A DNA stretch of 64,000 bases from Candidatus Dormiibacterota bacterium (GCA_003139695.1 PLJM01000020.1:20043-84042); one strand, 5' to 3'. Counted from the stretch's first letter, positions 1-8,834 are shown. The notes: generated by a model from the letters alone, not told the origin. Numbers and translations: made by a program.

Positions 1-354
1 TATCGCGCAGCCCTCAAGGCGCGCGCCCGGATGGTGCGGCAGATCGACACGCTGCTCGAGGACCACGACGTGCTGGCGATGCCGACGGTCGGCGTGCTCG
101 CAGATCCGCTGCCGGCGGGTCCGCGTCCGCTGTGGCGCCGCATCACCGGGAACCCGGCTCCGCAGTACACGTGGCTCGCCAACGTTCACGGCGGCCCGGC
201 CGTGTCGGTGCCCTGCGGGCTGGCGCCCGAAGGATTGCCGGTGGGGCTCCAGCTGATGGGCCGGTCGTACGAAGACCTGACGGTGCTTCGCGCCGCGCAT
301 GCGTATGAGCAGGCGGCCGGTTGGGGACAGATGCGCTCGGATCTCTGGCCCTAG
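1..354 (+). CDS. Amidase signature family protein, C-terminal part
   Basis: Open at the left edge of the window, so only the last 117 residues are visible and the Ser-Ser-Lys catalytic core lies outside. The visible part has the usual end of amidase-signature enzymes: an N-x-x-G-G-PAVSVPCG segment followed by GLPVGLQLMGR and a closing helix LRAAHAYEQA. The family hydrolyses carboxamides and includes GatA, so the substrate cannot be assigned from this piece. The stop codon is followed after 7 bases by the thiamine-diphosphate enzyme start, which suggests co-transcription. Family call is confident; specific function is unknown. Confidence 0.85.
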   Translation, partial: YRAALKARARMVRQIDTLLEDHDVLAMPTVGVLADPLPAGPRPLWRRITGNPAPQYTWLANVHGGPAVSVPCGLAPEGLPVGLQLMGRSYEDLTVLRAAHAYEQAAGWGQMRSDLWP

Positions 355-361
355 CGGAGGA

Positions 362-1957
362 ATGCGCGTGCCAGGAACCGTTGCGGACGCGGTGGTGGAA
401 GAGCTTGCCCGGGCGGGCGTCGACCGGGTTTTCGGCCTGCCGGGCGGAGAGGTCCTTTATCTCATGGAGGCGATTCGCCGGCATCAGATCGAGTTCACGC
501 TCTGCCGCCACGAGTCGACCGCAGGGGTGGCGGCGGCCGTCTATGGCAAGATCAAGGGCACCACAGGCGTCGCGCTCACGACTCTCGGACCGGGGGCGAG
601 CAACCTGCTGTTCCCGCTGGCGGGCAGCCTGCTCGACCGGGAGCCGCTGCTCGCTATCTCGGCCCAGACATCCCGCTCATCGGCGCCACTCCACACCCAC
701 CAGAGGCTGCCGCTAATCGACGTTTTCGGGCCGGTCACCAAGCTTGCCGCAGCGGTGCGCCCGGAGGGGTGCCGCGAGCTGGTGCGCGAAGCGGTTGCCG
801 CGGCGATGGCCCAGCCGCAGGGGCCGGCGTATCTTGCGCTCGCCGCCGACGATGCCGTGGCCGTCGAGTCCGGCGGCCCCTCGCAAGCGGCGGCGCCGGT
901 GAACGCTCAGGTCCACCTCGATCCGAGCACGGCTGCGGCTGCGCTGACGCGCCGGCTGCGCGACGCGGCACGACCTCTGGTGATCGTCGGCCTCGGCGCC
1001 CGCTGGGAGGTTGCACCCCTGCTTCAACGATGGCTGGCTGCATGGCGCCTGCCCTACGGGGCCACGCCTAAGGCCAAGGGGATGCTGAACGAGCGGAGCC
1101 CCTTGTTCGTGGGCACCTTCGGCGGCATGGCGCTCGACGACCTCATGGTCGAAGCCGTCGAAGCGAGCGACCTCGTGCTTGGGTTCGGGCTCGACCCGGT
1201 CGAGATCGACAAGACGTGGCACGCGCGACCGTCCGTGATCTGGGCGCTGGAGTCTCCTTGCGCCACCGGCGTTGTGCCCGACGGCGCGCTGTTGGTAGAC
1301 CACAGCGCAATGCTCGAGCTGCTCGCGGCAGCGGTTCCGCCTGGCGACTGGGTCGACGCCTTCGGCCCGATGAGGGCGCGCCGGCTCTCGGTCATCGAAA
1401 GTGGCGACGACAGCATCGCTCCCGCCTCGATCGTGCGGGCGGTCGCGAGCGGTGCGCCGCCCGGCACCGTTGTCACCACGGACGTGGGGTCGCACAAGTA
1501 CGTGTTCGGCCAGTTCTGGCCGGCGGGCGGACCCGGCGACTTCTGGATGTCCAACGGCCTGTCCGGCATGGGCTACGGTCTGCCCGCCGCGCTGGGCGCC
1601 AAGCTGGCGCGGCCCGAACGCCCGGTACTTGCCGTGCTCGGCGACGGCGGCTTTGCGATGACCAGCCAAGAGCTGGAGACGGCGAAGCGAATGGATGCCC
1701 CGCTTGTGGTGCTGGTCATCGCCGACCGCTCGCTGTCCCTGATCCGCCTCGGTCAGGAGTCGCGGGGGCTGCCCAACCTGGGCGTGGATTTCGGCGCGGT
1801 CGACGCGGTGAGAATTGCGGAGGCTTACGGGGCCGAGGGAATCCGTGTGTCGAGCCTCGCGGAGCTCACTTCCGCGGTTCAGAAGGCGGCACGTTCTCGG
1901 TCATCGACCGTGATCGAGATCCCGATGGACCCCGAGCTCTATCGCGGGCTTGTGTAG
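362..1957 (+). CDS. Thiamine-diphosphate-dependent enzyme, acetolactate-synthase-like
   Basis: 531 residues with the three-domain layout of the acetolactate synthase / benzoylformate decarboxylase superfamily. The catalytic Glu of the pyrimidine domain is in RHESTAG (Glu51), and the Mg-diphosphate motif GDGG is at residues 427-430. The second half of that motif reads ADRS where most relatives have NN or ND, so the first Asn is lost but an Asp remains as possible metal ligand. The ATG at 362 is chosen because a purine-rich AGCGGAGG lies just upstream; a longer upstream frame would overlap the amidase. It could decarboxylate or carboligate a 2-oxo acid. The amidase ahead and the DUF1989 gene converging on it suggest amide or nitrogen-compound catabolism (inference). 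Confidence 0.85.
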   Translation: MRVPGTVADAVVEELARAGVDRVFGLPGGEVLYLMEAIRRHQIEFTLCRHESTAGVAAAVYGKIKGTTGVALTTLGPGASNLLFPLAGSLLDREPLLAISAQTSRSSAPLHTHQRLPLIDVFGPVTKLAAAVRPEGCRELVREAVAAAMAQPQGPAYLALAADDAVAVESGGPSQAAAPVNAQVHLDPSTAAAALTRRLRDAARPLVIVGLGARWEVAPLLQRWLAAWRLPYGATPKAKGMLNERSPLFVGTFGGMALDDLMVEAVEASDLVLGFGLDPVEIDKTWHARPSVIWALESPCATGVVPDGALLVDHSAMLELLAAAVPPGDWVDAFGPMRARRLSVIESGDDSIAPASIVRAVASGAPPGTVVTTDVGSHKYVFGQFWPAGGPGDFWMSNGLSGMGYGLPAALGAKLARPERPVLAVLGDGGFAMTSQELETAKRMDAPLVVLVIADRSLSLIRLGQESRGLPNLGVDFGAVDAVRIAEAYGAEGIRVSSLAELTSAVQKAARSRSSTVIEIPMDPELYRGLV

Positions 1958-2766
1958 ACGGACTTGACCTGCACCGGCTGAGGCTGCTTCCAGCCTTCCA
2001 GCAGCTCCGCATCGAGCTCGTAAACCTCCACGCCGAGCGGGTGGCAGTTGGCGACCGGGTCCGCGCCGTCGGGGCCCCAGCCCCACTCGGAAAGGTCTCC
2101 GCTCGGGCAGGTGGCGATGGCGCACAGCAGGTCGATCTCCGCGAAGAACTCGAAGAAGTCGCCTTTGATCGCCGGGCTCGGCTCCATGAAGTAGATCTCG
2201 TGCACCGGGTCGAGGCCGGTGACCTGGAACACGTTCAGGACGTCATGCACGTCAAGCTCGTTCAGGTGGTAAGGCGCGATCGCCCGCGAAAGGTTGGCGT
2301 GGCACGTGACGTCGTAATCGCGGTCGTCGAGCAGCTTGTAGAGGTACGGGTCGCAGCGACTGCCCAGCAGGTCGTGACAGCGGCCGCCATTTGCGGTCGG
2401 TTCCGTCGAAAGCGTGTCGTTGGTGATCGTGACCATCGGGCGCAGGTAGGGCAGGCAGGACCACAACCGGTCGAACGTCGTCACATGAGCACCCTGCAGC
2501 TGACGTGTCCGGGCGGCCCAAAAGCGCTCGCGTGGGTTGTCACGGTGCCAAAGGTTGAGGTCGCACACCTGCGGTCCCTCGACCGCGACGATGCGCACCA
2601 CCGAGCCGGCATTGACCGGCCATGCGTATCCGCTGCGGATCGGAACGATGTGGTCGTGCATGCGCCGCCGACCGTCGCCGGCCTCAGCGATACGGCGGTA
2701 GAAGCCACGATCGAAATCGAGGCGTCCAGGCGCATCCGGGTCGCGGTACAACCGCATCGGGCTCAT
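1939..2766 (-). CDS. DUF1989 / urea carboxylase-associated family protein
   Basis: About 275 residues of the DUF1989 family, often annotated as urea-carboxylase-associated or urea-amidolyase-associated protein; its biochemical role is not established. Recognisable stretches are the N-terminal VVRIVAVEGPQVCDLNLW, the central CHDLLGSRCDPYL, and VLNVFQVTG. Conserved Cys and His residues in these stretches suggest a metal or reactive site. The start is uncertain: ATGs at 2757, 2766 and 2787 and a GTG at 2808 are all in frame, and none has a clear ribosome site. Its 3' end overlaps the tail of the convergent thiamine-diphosphate gene by 19 bases. It is divergent from the acetyltransferase at 2809. 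Confidence 0.75.
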   Translation of the reverse strand: MSPMRLYRDPDAPGRLDFDRGFYRRIAEAGDGRRRMHDHIVPIRSGYAWPVNAGSVVRIVAVEGPQVCDLNLWHRDNPRERFWAARTRQLQGAHVTTFDRLWSCLPYLRPMVTITNDTLSTEPTANGGRCHDLLGSRCDPYLYKLLDDRDYDVTCHANLSRAIAPYHLNELDVHDVLNVFQVTGLDPVHEIYFMEPSPAIKGDFFEFFAEIDLLCAIATCPSGDLSEWGWGPDGADPVANCHPLGVEVYELDAELLEGWKQPQPVQVKSVYTSPR

Positions 2767-2808
2767 TCTGACCGACGACAGTGGCATGCTGCGACGGTGC
2801 GCGCGCAC

Positions 2809-3405
2809 GTGACGACGTGGAGCCTCGAGATGACCGACCCCGCCGAGCTCGAGCCGGCTGCCGCCCCTCCTGGACCGCTCGAGTTTCAGCGGGCCGTTCG
2901 GCCGTCACCGGAGCTCGGGCGGTTCCTGTACACCGCCGCGGGCGGGAACTGGTTCTGGACCATGCGGCTCGGCTGGACGTACGACCAGTGGCTGGAGAGG
3001 CTGAGCCAGCCGCGCGTGGAGACGTGGGTGCTGTACGAGGAGGGCACGCCTGCCGCCTACTTCGAGCTCGACGGAATAACCGAGCCCGACGTTGAGATCG
3101 CCTACCTCGGCGTGCTGCCCGCTTTCATCGGCCGGCGGCTCGGCGCGTGGCTGCTGACCACGGCCATCCAGCGCGCCTTTGCGATGGGGGCCGCTCGGGT
3201 CTGGGTGCACACATGCACTCTCGACTCACCAAACGCGCTCGCGAACTACCAGGCGCGCGGCATGCGAGTCTTCAACGAGCACAGCGAGCCGCTCGATTTA
3301 CCGGACGAGACGCAGGGGCCCTGGCCGGGAGCGGGGATTCACGGGCCGCACATGCCGGCGTCGGCCGTTCGCAGGCGGGAACAGGGAGGGGAATCGAATG
3401 CCTGA
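2809..3405 (+). CDS. GNAT family N-acetyltransferase
   Basis: About 198 residues. A central acetyl-CoA-binding signature is visible: the beta-strand IAYLGVLPAFIGRRLGAWLL has the R/Q-x-x-G-x-G/A-type loop (GRRLGAW), followed by RVWVHTCTLDSPNALANYQARGM, the typical GNAT beta4/alpha4 to beta5 region. The acceptor substrate is unknown. Start: GTG at 2809 gives MTTWSLEMTDP, which matches the usual beginning of this subfamily; the ATG at 2830 is an alternative. Its stop overlaps the start of the next gene by 8 bases, implying translational coupling to the VOC-family protein. Confidence 0.8.
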   Translation: MTTWSLEMTDPAELEPAAAPPGPLEFQRAVRPSPELGRFLYTAAGGNWFWTMRLGWTYDQWLERLSQPRVETWVLYEEGTPAAYFELDGITEPDVEIAYLGVLPAFIGRRLGAWLLTTAIQRAFAMGAARVWVHTCTLDSPNALANYQARGMRVFNEHSEPLDLPDETQGPWPGAGIHGPHMPASAVRRREQGGESNA

Positions 3406-4093
3406 CTTCGGCCAGTCCACAAAGGGCCTTGATCCGCCGACGGTCGTCGACCACGTCTTGCTGCCGGTGGCCGACCTCGAAGCAGGGGCGCGGAGGCTTT
3501 ACGAGCGCTTCGGGTTGCTGAGCATTGCCGGCGGGCGCCACCCGAAGGTCGGGACCGCCAACATGATCGTGCCGCTTGGCTCCCAGTATCTCGAGCTCAT
3601 CGCAATCGTCGATCAGCAGGAAGCTGAAGGCAGCCGGCTCGGCCGGCGCCTGGCGCTTGCACTGAAGGAAGGCAGGACGTTTGTCGCCTGGGCGTTGAGG
3701 ACCCAGAGCCTGGAGGGCGTGGGGGGCAAGCTGCGCGCCGCAGGGTGGAATCTGCCGCCGGTGATCGAAGGCTCGCGGAACCGGCCCGACGGCCGGGTGC
3801 TGAGCTGGCGGACGCAGGATGTCGAGACCGGTGGAGAGCCGAGCGCCATCCCTTTCGTCATCGAATGGCGAGTCCCCGACGGCCTGCATCCGGGTGAGGC
3901 CGAGGTGTCGCACCGTGGCGGCGCAACCGCTTTGCGCCGCGTGGTGGTCGGCGCACGAGACCCGCGCCGGATCCGCCGCCAGCTCGAGGTGTTGCTGGGG
4001 GAGTCGGATCTCTACGAGGTGCGCGAGGCCGCGGTCGACGGCGTCGCCGCGCTGGTGCTTGCGGACGACAACGGCGAGCTCGTCATCGACTGA
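3398..4093 (+). CDS. VOC / glyoxalase-like domain protein
   Basis: 231 residues. It starts with a VOC-fold half (VVDHVLLPVADLEAGARRL, then YLELIAIVD) typical of the glyoxalase-like (PF13468-type) group, and a second VOC-like half follows after about residue 160 (LRRVVVGARDPRRIRRQLEVLL). The metal-binding His of the first strand is present (DH in VVDHVLL). No substrate can be named. A strong GGGAGGGGA ribosome site precedes the ATG at 3398. It overlaps the acetyltransferase stop and is convergent with dadA, whose stop lies 6 bases away. Confidence 0.72.
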   Translation: MPDFGQSTKGLDPPTVVDHVLLPVADLEAGARRLYERFGLLSIAGGRHPKVGTANMIVPLGSQYLELIAIVDQQEAEGSRLGRRLALALKEGRTFVAWALRTQSLEGVGGKLRAAGWNLPPVIEGSRNRPDGRVLSWRTQDVETGGEPSAIPFVIEWRVPDGLHPGEAEVSHRGGATALRRVVVGARDPRRIRRQLEVLLGESDLYEVREAAVDGVAALVLADDNGELVID

Positions 4094-4099
4094 GCGAGG

Positions 4100-5359
4100 C
4101 TAAGGCCGCGAGGTCAGAGTCATCCCCTCGACCGGGATCTCGGGTTTCTTGCCGTCGATCAGGTCGGCGACGATGCGGCTCGATCCGCAGGCCATCGTGA
4201 AGCCCATGTGGCCGTGGCCGCTGTTGAAGTACAGGTTGGCGTGGTTCGCGGTGCCGAGAATCGGGGGCCCGTCCGGCGTCATCGGCCGGTTGCATGCGGT
4301 GTAGGTGCCCTGGTCGTAGTGGGCGGCATCCGGCAGCAGGTCGGCCGCCAGCTTTCTGATCATCCGAAGGTCGCGTTCGGTGTAAGTGGTCTCAAAACCG
4401 GTGAACTCGGCGCTCGAGGTCATTCGCAGCCGGTCTCCCATCCGGCACCAGGCGACGAGCAGCTGCTCGTCAACCGCGCCGACCCGCATCAACCGGCCGC
4501 CGTTGTTTTTCACCGGGAACGTCGCGCTGTAGCCCTTCGCCGGCGCGATGGGTAGGCGGGTACCGACCGTGCGTGAGATCTTCGGGCTCTGAACCCCGGC
4601 GGCGAGCACGAACACGTCTGCGGCGAGGGAGTCGCCATCTTCCAGCAGCGCGGATTGCACCTTGCCGCCGCCTGCGATGAGCTTCCGCACGCCTCGGCCG
4701 AAGAGGAATCGAGAGCCCATCCCTTCACACACGGCCTGGACGGCGCGCGTGAATTTGACGCTGTCGCCACTCGAGTCGGTGACCCCGTAGATGGCGCCGG
4801 CCAGCTTGTGCTTCACGGGAGCCAGGGTTGGCTCGACCTCGACGACGCCGTCCGCGTCGAGCACGTCCTGCTTCTGGCCGTGCTCCTGGACTAGCTTCAT
4901 CTTTTCGATCCCCGCCTCGAATCGCTTGGGGTCGCGATAGATGTAGAGGAGCCCCTCGTGGATGTCGTCATAGTCGATGTGCTCGTCAGCCGCGATCTCG
5001 TCCAGCATGCGCTGGCTGTACTGGGCGAGCCGAAGCTTGACCAGGGTGTTCTTGACAGCACGCTCAGCGGTGCACTCGCGCAGGAACTTGATACCCCACA
5101 AGCCCATGCCAGGAGCCTTGAAAGGGTTTACGCGCAGTGCGGTGTCTTCAACGGTCAGTGATCGCAGCAGCTCCTTGGGGGCGGATGGGGATGCCCAGCC
5201 GAAGGCGTGTCCTGCCGCGATAAGGCCCGCGTTGCCGGCGCTGGCGAGCGTCGCCGCTGCGGATTCCTTCTCGACCACTGTGACCTGGTGGCCCGATTTG
5301 GCGAGGTAGTAGGCGGTCGTGACGCCGACGACGCCGGCACCGATCACCAAAGCCTTCAT
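4100..5359 (-). CDS. dadA: D-amino acid dehydrogenase (DadA-like)
   Basis: 419 residues, close to the usual length of the small subunit of D-amino acid dehydrogenase. The N-terminus is a classical FAD-binding fold (MKALVIGAGVVGVTTAYYLA then VTVVEKE). Family landmarks follow: AGNAGLIAAGHAFGWASPSAP, VFVLAAGVQSP, and the C-terminal TACNRPMTPDGPPILG and YFNSGHGHMGFTMACGS. The enzyme oxidatively deaminates D-amino acids to 2-oxo acids and passes electrons to the membrane chain. Start at ATG 5359, with a TATGTT -10-like box 9 bases upstream and no Shine-Dalgarno site. It diverges from the PuuB-like gene through a very small promoter region. An alternative is a dehydrogenase acting on secondary amines such as proline derivatives. 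Confidence 0.88.
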   Translation of the reverse strand: MKALVIGAGVVGVTTAYYLAKSGHQVTVVEKESAAATLASAGNAGLIAAGHAFGWASPSAPKELLRSLTVEDTALRVNPFKAPGMGLWGIKFLRECTAERAVKNTLVKLRLAQYSQRMLDEIAADEHIDYDDIHEGLLYIYRDPKRFEAGIEKMKLVQEHGQKQDVLDADGVVEVEPTLAPVKHKLAGAIYGVTDSSGDSVKFTRAVQAVCEGMGSRFLFGRGVRKLIAGGGKVQSALLEDGDSLAADVFVLAAGVQSPKISRTVGTRLPIAPAKGYSATFPVKNNGGRLMRVGAVDEQLLVAWCRMGDRLRMTSSAEFTGFETTYTERDLRMIRKLAADLLPDAAHYDQGTYTACNRPMTPDGPPILGTANHANLYFNSGHGHMGFTMACGSSRIVADLIDGKKPEIPVEGMTLTSRP

Positions 5360-5368
5360 GGCATCGCG

Positions 5369-5378
5369 AACATACCAT
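5369..5378. promoter_or_regulatory. Overlapping divergent -10 boxes (dadA / PuuB-like)
   Basis: On the minus strand TATGTT (5374 to 5369) lies 9 bases before the dadA ATG. On the plus strand TACCAT (5373-5378) lies 6 bases before a GTG at 5385. The two boxes share two base pairs. Neither gene has a Shine-Dalgarno site, so both transcripts may be leaderless. No clear -35 boxes are seen. Inference from motif position only. Confidence 0.4.
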
Positions 5379-5384
5379 TGGCGC

Positions 5385-6662
5385 GTGGATCCGCCGGAAA
5401 CGGCATACCCGGTTATCACCAGCTACTGGGGCGATGCCCAGCCTGATCGCGCGACCATGCTCAGCGGGGATGAGGCTGCCGACGTGGCCGTCGTCGGAGG
5501 CGGCCTGGCCGGGATGTCCACGGCTTACTACTTGAAGCTGACTCGGCCCGACCTCGATGTGGTGCTGATCGAGAAGGAGTACCTGGGCTACGGCGCAAGC
5601 GGCCGCAACTTCGGCAACGTACCGCAGCTTTCTCACCAGGAGATCGGCTACATGCTCGGCCTCCTCGGTGCAGAGGACACGAGGTTCGTGGTGCAGCACC
5701 AGGCCCGCATGCTCGACGAGTACGAAGCGCTGATTGCGGAGCAAGACGTCGAGTGCGGCTTCCAGCGGCTGCCGGTGCTCTATGTCGCTATTAAGGCCGA
5801 ACACCTGGCCGGGCTGGAAGAAATACACCAGCTCCACCGTCGCTTCGGCATTCCCTCTCGGCTCCTCACGCCGAGCCACGTCGCGGACGTTTGCAATGCG
5901 GCCACGTTCGGCGGTCTGAGCTGCGAGCGGAATGCGACTGTGCAGCCGTTCGAGCGAGCCCGTGGCTTCGGCCGCGCAGTTACGTCGCTGGGAGTGCGCG
6001 TTCACGAAGGCACCGGTGTTGACCGCTGCGATGAGGCTGCCACCTCAGTCCGGCTTCATACCCCTGGCGGCACGGTTACTGCCGCGCAGGTCGTGTTCGC
6101 CACCAACGCATATACGTCGCTCCTGGGGATTGGCAATGGTGCGATTCGGGCGGCGTACACGTACGTGATCGGCACCACACCGCTCCATCGAGAGCAGCTG
6201 GTCGAGATCGGCTGGAGCGGGGACCACACGATGCTCGTGGACGCCGGTCCGCTCAACGAGCACTTTTACATGCGAGTCACCCGAGATGGGCGCTTCTTGA
6301 TCGGCGGTGGCGGCCGTACGCGCGAGACGATCGGCGCCATCGCCGACCACAACGATCCCGCCTTCTACCGCCGTCTCCAGATCGAGATGGTCCGGCGCTT
6401 CGCCTGCCTCGAGGACGCCGAGGTCGGCGTCGCTTGGGGAGGTCCGCTGGGCATGACCGACAGCCGCTTACCCGTCATGTCGCGGATCAGCCCACGCTGC
6501 TTTCTCAACGCCGGCTTCAATGGCCGCGGCGCCCTGATTGCCGCGCTATCTGGCCGCATCATGGTCGGTCATGTGCTCGGCGCCGAACTTGCCGACGCCG
6601 ACTACGTGAGATTCGGCCGGCTGCTCTTCGAGCGCGACGCTGCGGAGGCCGCGCGACCCTGA
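5385..6662 (+). CDS. FAD-dependent amine oxidoreductase (PuuB / OrdL-like)
   Basis: About 425 residues, DAO superfamily. A FAD-binding fold begins after a roughly 25-residue lead containing ITSYW (VAVVGGGLAGMSTAYYL, then VVLIEKEYLGYGASGRNFG). The YGASGRN motif and the end segment NAGFNGRGALIAALSGRIM are typical of gamma-glutamylputrescine oxidase-like enzymes. The likely reaction is oxidation of a primary or secondary amine, but the substrate is unproven. Start: GTG at 5385 is favoured because TACCAT lies 6 bases upstream. An ATG at 5358 would share the CATG of the dadA start, and an ATG at 5457 is too short. Convergent with the PPOX-type gene. Confidence 0.8.
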   Translation: MDPPETAYPVITSYWGDAQPDRATMLSGDEAADVAVVGGGLAGMSTAYYLKLTRPDLDVVLIEKEYLGYGASGRNFGNVPQLSHQEIGYMLGLLGAEDTRFVVQHQARMLDEYEALIAEQDVECGFQRLPVLYVAIKAEHLAGLEEIHQLHRRFGIPSRLLTPSHVADVCNAATFGGLSCERNATVQPFERARGFGRAVTSLGVRVHEGTGVDRCDEAATSVRLHTPGGTVTAAQVVFATNAYTSLLGIGNGAIRAAYTYVIGTTPLHREQLVEIGWSGDHTMLVDAGPLNEHFYMRVTRDGRFLIGGGGRTRETIGAIADHNDPAFYRRLQIEMVRRFACLEDAEVGVAWGGPLGMTDSRLPVMSRISPRCFLNAGFNGRGALIAALSGRIMVGHVLGAELADADYVRFGRLLFERDAAEAARP

Positions 6663-6669
6663 GTCGCGG

Positions 6670-7086
6670 CTAGCTCACGTAGAAGTTGATCTTCAGCGGC
6701 CGGAGGCGGATGAGCTCACCGTCCCCCGGATGGCCACCGCGGATCCACGCGTCTACGTAGCGGCGGCCGTCATCTGGGCCGAGGTATCGGGCGGCGATGG
6801 CGGTCACGAACTCGATGCGTTCCGGCTCGGGCAGCCGCTCGACGGCCACGTCACCGACGACACTGACTATCTGATACGGCCTTTCAACTGTCGAGATCGA
6901 AAGGCCAGCGCGGCCGTCCTTCGCCAGCGCGCGTCCCTTATACGCGGCTGCGGGGCTGGCGATCAACAGTTCGCCGTCGCGGTACTCGAACCAGACCGGA
7001 AGCACGTGCGGGTAGCCGTCGAGGCCATGAAATCCGAGCTGCGCGACGATCGGTCGCCCGAGGAGCTCAGCCGCGCGCGGGTCCAT
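6670..7086 (-). CDS. PPOX-class flavin/F420-dependent oxidoreductase
   Basis: 138 residues of the split-barrel pyridoxamine-phosphate-oxidase-like fold. Typical strands are visible: VAQLGFHGLDGYPHVLPVWFEY, LLIASPAAAYKGRALAKDGRAGLSI, and YQIVSVVGDVAVERL. The AxKGRNL-like segment that contacts cofactor phosphate is present. These proteins use FMN, heme or F420, and the cofactor cannot be decided from sequence reading. The ATG at 7086 starts the conserved domain; a longer open frame upstream overlaps the cupin gene and is not supported. A second protein of the same fold lies at 33186-33617. Confidence 0.75.
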   Translation of the reverse strand: MDPRAAELLGRPIVAQLGFHGLDGYPHVLPVWFEYRDGELLIASPAAAYKGRALAKDGRAGLSISTVERPYQIVSVVGDVAVERLPEPERIEFVTAIAARYLGPDDGRRYVDAWIRGGHPGDGELIRLRPLKINFYVS

Positions 7087-7203
7087 GAGGTCATTGTCGT
7101 CACTTCGACGACCGAGGCTCGATCCGCCTAACGTTGAAAGCGCCTGGCATTCGCGAGGCGAAGTGCGATCCGATGCAACGGGATGTAAGAGAGGGAGGAC
7201 GCG

Positions 7204-7563
7204 GTGGCTGGACACAAGACGGCAAAGCTGCTGACCGACGGCGATCTTCCGTTTTCCGAGCTGGTCCCCGGCCTCGGGCTGTCGCGCGCGATCACGCACG
7301 CCGGGACCACGCAGCTCGGGGGCGGATACATGCGGTTCGAGAAAGACGCGGAGTTCGCCGACTGGACGCTGAAGTACGACGAGGTGTTGTTCGTGCAGTC
7401 AGGTGAGCTCGAGATCGTCGGCGACGCGGGAAGCGTGAAGGCAGGCGTGGGGCAGGCCATCCTGATCCCCAACGGAGCCAAGGTCACTTACCGCGGCCGC
7501 GCAGGCACGGTCGGCTTCTTCGTGCTCTGGCCCTTCGACTGGGATAAGAAGGCCGGACGCTAG
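7204..7563 (+). CDS. EutQ-like cupin domain protein
   Basis: 119-residue single-domain cupin. The motif-1 region is LKYDEVLFVQSGELEIV and motif 2 is VKAGVGQAILIPNGAKVTYRG; the EVLFVQSGELEI and ILIPNGAKV segments match the EutQ-like ethanolamine utilisation group. Most metal-binding His residues of classical cupins are missing, so it may be a non-enzymatic or acetate-kinase-like EutQ relative. A strong GAGGGAGGA ribosome site lies 5 bases before the GTG start. No other ethanolamine microcompartment genes are visible. Convergent with the glutamate-dehydrogenase-family gene, with 5 bases between stops. Confidence 0.7.
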   Translation: MAGHKTAKLLTDGDLPFSELVPGLGLSRAITHAGTTQLGGGYMRFEKDAEFADWTLKYDEVLFVQSGELEIVGDAGSVKAGVGQAILIPNGAKVTYRGRAGTVGFFVLWPFDWDKKAGR

Positions 7564-7568
7564 GCCGC

Positions 7569-8768
7569 CTAAGCCTTCACCGGCTCGAGCGGGACCTCGG
7601 AGGCGTCCTCGCCAAGCTTCTCGGCCAGCTGATCGAGGTTCTGCATCGAAAGCTCGTTGGCGGCCTCTCGCGGAGATATGCCTTTCGCTTCCGCCCGTTC
7701 GAGCATGCCTTTGACGGTATCGCGCATCACCTTCGAGACGTGCTTGAAAGCCTGATCGGCGTCAGCCTCGATCACGCCCAGCACCGTCCACCACCACCAA
7801 GCGTTCGCGCCGCCGTTGGCGACGTAATCGGGGATGACGACAACGCCGCGCTCGAAGAGGAGGCGCTGGGCGTCGCCGGTGGTCGGAATGTTGGCCGCCT
7901 CGACAACCAGCCGTGCTTTGACCTGGGCCGCGTTGCCGGCGCTGATGACGTCCGCCACCGCGGCCGGCACGATGATGTCCGTTTCGATATCGAGCCACCC
8001 GTCGCCAGGGCTTTCGCGGTCCTCAGACCGAAGCGAGGAGCGATCGATCTCTCCGAGCGCGCTGCGCGACTTGAGCAGGCCTTCGACGTCCAGCCCATCT
8101 GGGTTGGTGACCGCACCATTGACGTCTACCACGCCGACCACCTTGGCGCCGAGCTTGGCCAGGTAACGAGCGCTGGAGCCGCCCATCGAGCCAAACCCTT
8201 GCACCACGGCCCGCATCTTGTGCATGTTCCAGCCCTTTTGGTCGACGCAGGCGGCCGCAGCCTCGGCGACACCGTAGCCGCCGATGCAGTCGGCGAGGCC
8301 GATGCCTTCCACCTGGATCGCCAGGCCCTGGCTGACCCGGCGGCCGGCAGCCTTCGAATCTCCCGATCGGTCGAGCATCGCCTGAACGGTCATGCCGACC
8401 CCCTGCTCTGCGAATACTTCGCCGAGCAGCTCCTGCGTCACGCCCAGGTCTTCGGCCGTGCCCCAGCCACTGCGGTAGAGAGGCTTCATGGCTCGAACGT
8501 AGCGCGACAGCATGCCGCGCGCCTCGGGGTCGTGCGGGTCGATGTCGAGCCCGCCCTTCGCTCCGCCGCCCGGGAGGTTGAAAGCCCCGTTCTTGTACGA
8601 CATCGTGCGCGCGAGACGCTCGACCTCGACGAGCGAGACGCCTTGGCGCATGCGTGTACCGCCTCCGGCCAGCCCGTTGACCATCCGGTCGATTACGGCA
8701 TAGCCTTTCCGGCCGGTGACTGGGTCGGTCCAGATAACACGCAGTCTTGGTTCCGGTCCAGGTGTCAT
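7569..8768 (-). CDS. Glu/Leu/Phe/Val dehydrogenase family protein
   Basis: 399 residues. The dehydrogenase signature LPGGGAKGG holds the catalytic Lys71, and Lys59 lies in SYKNGAFNLPGG. The Rossmann domain shows VVQGFGSMGGSSARYLAKLGAKVVGVVD, then AANIPTT and DYVANGGANAWWWW. The family oxidatively deaminates L-amino acids to 2-oxo acids with NAD(P), which fits the neighbouring amino-acid ABC importer. The order and the KGG Lys are canonical; glutamate versus branched-chain specificity is not resolved. ATG 8768 is preceded by GAGGAGGGG. A TAAACT -10-like box lies at 8813-8818 on the minus strand, back to back with the livK promoter. Confidence 0.87.
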   Translation of the reverse strand: MTPGPEPRLRVIWTDPVTGRKGYAVIDRMVNGLAGGGTRMRQGVSLVEVERLARTMSYKNGAFNLPGGGAKGGLDIDPHDPEARGMLSRYVRAMKPLYRSGWGTAEDLGVTQELLGEVFAEQGVGMTVQAMLDRSGDSKAAGRRVSQGLAIQVEGIGLADCIGGYGVAEAAAACVDQKGWNMHKMRAVVQGFGSMGGSSARYLAKLGAKVVGVVDVNGAVTNPDGLDVEGLLKSRSALGEIDRSSLRSEDRESPGDGWLDIETDIIVPAAVADVISAGNAAQVKARLVVEAANIPTTGDAQRLLFERGVVVIPDYVANGGANAWWWWTVLGVIEADADQAFKHVSKVMRDTVKGMLERAEAKGISPREAANELSMQNLDQLAEKLGEDASEVPLEPVKA

Positions 8769-8834
8769 TGAAACCCCTCCTCGCACGCCTGTTGCCGACC
8801 CGCCTGAAGCAAAGTTTAGATTGGCCTGGCTTGC

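Noticed and set aside
713..1669. 318-codon minus-strand frame in the thiamine-diphosphate gene
   Set aside because: Arg/His-rich translation with no motif, fully antisense to a well-supported gene.
1216..2808. Long plus-strand open frame running into the acetyltransferase
   Set aside because: It is antisense to the thiamine-diphosphate and DUF1989 genes with no family motifs; high GC keeps shadow frames open.
5358..5359. Shared CATG as start codons of both dadA and the PuuB-like gene
   Set aside because: Attractive, but TACCAT 6 bases before GTG 5385 gives a better start for the plus-strand gene.
7740..8771. 343-codon plus-strand frame over the dehydrogenase
   Set aside because: Antisense shadow; the minus strand has full dehydrogenase motifs and a strong ribosome site.
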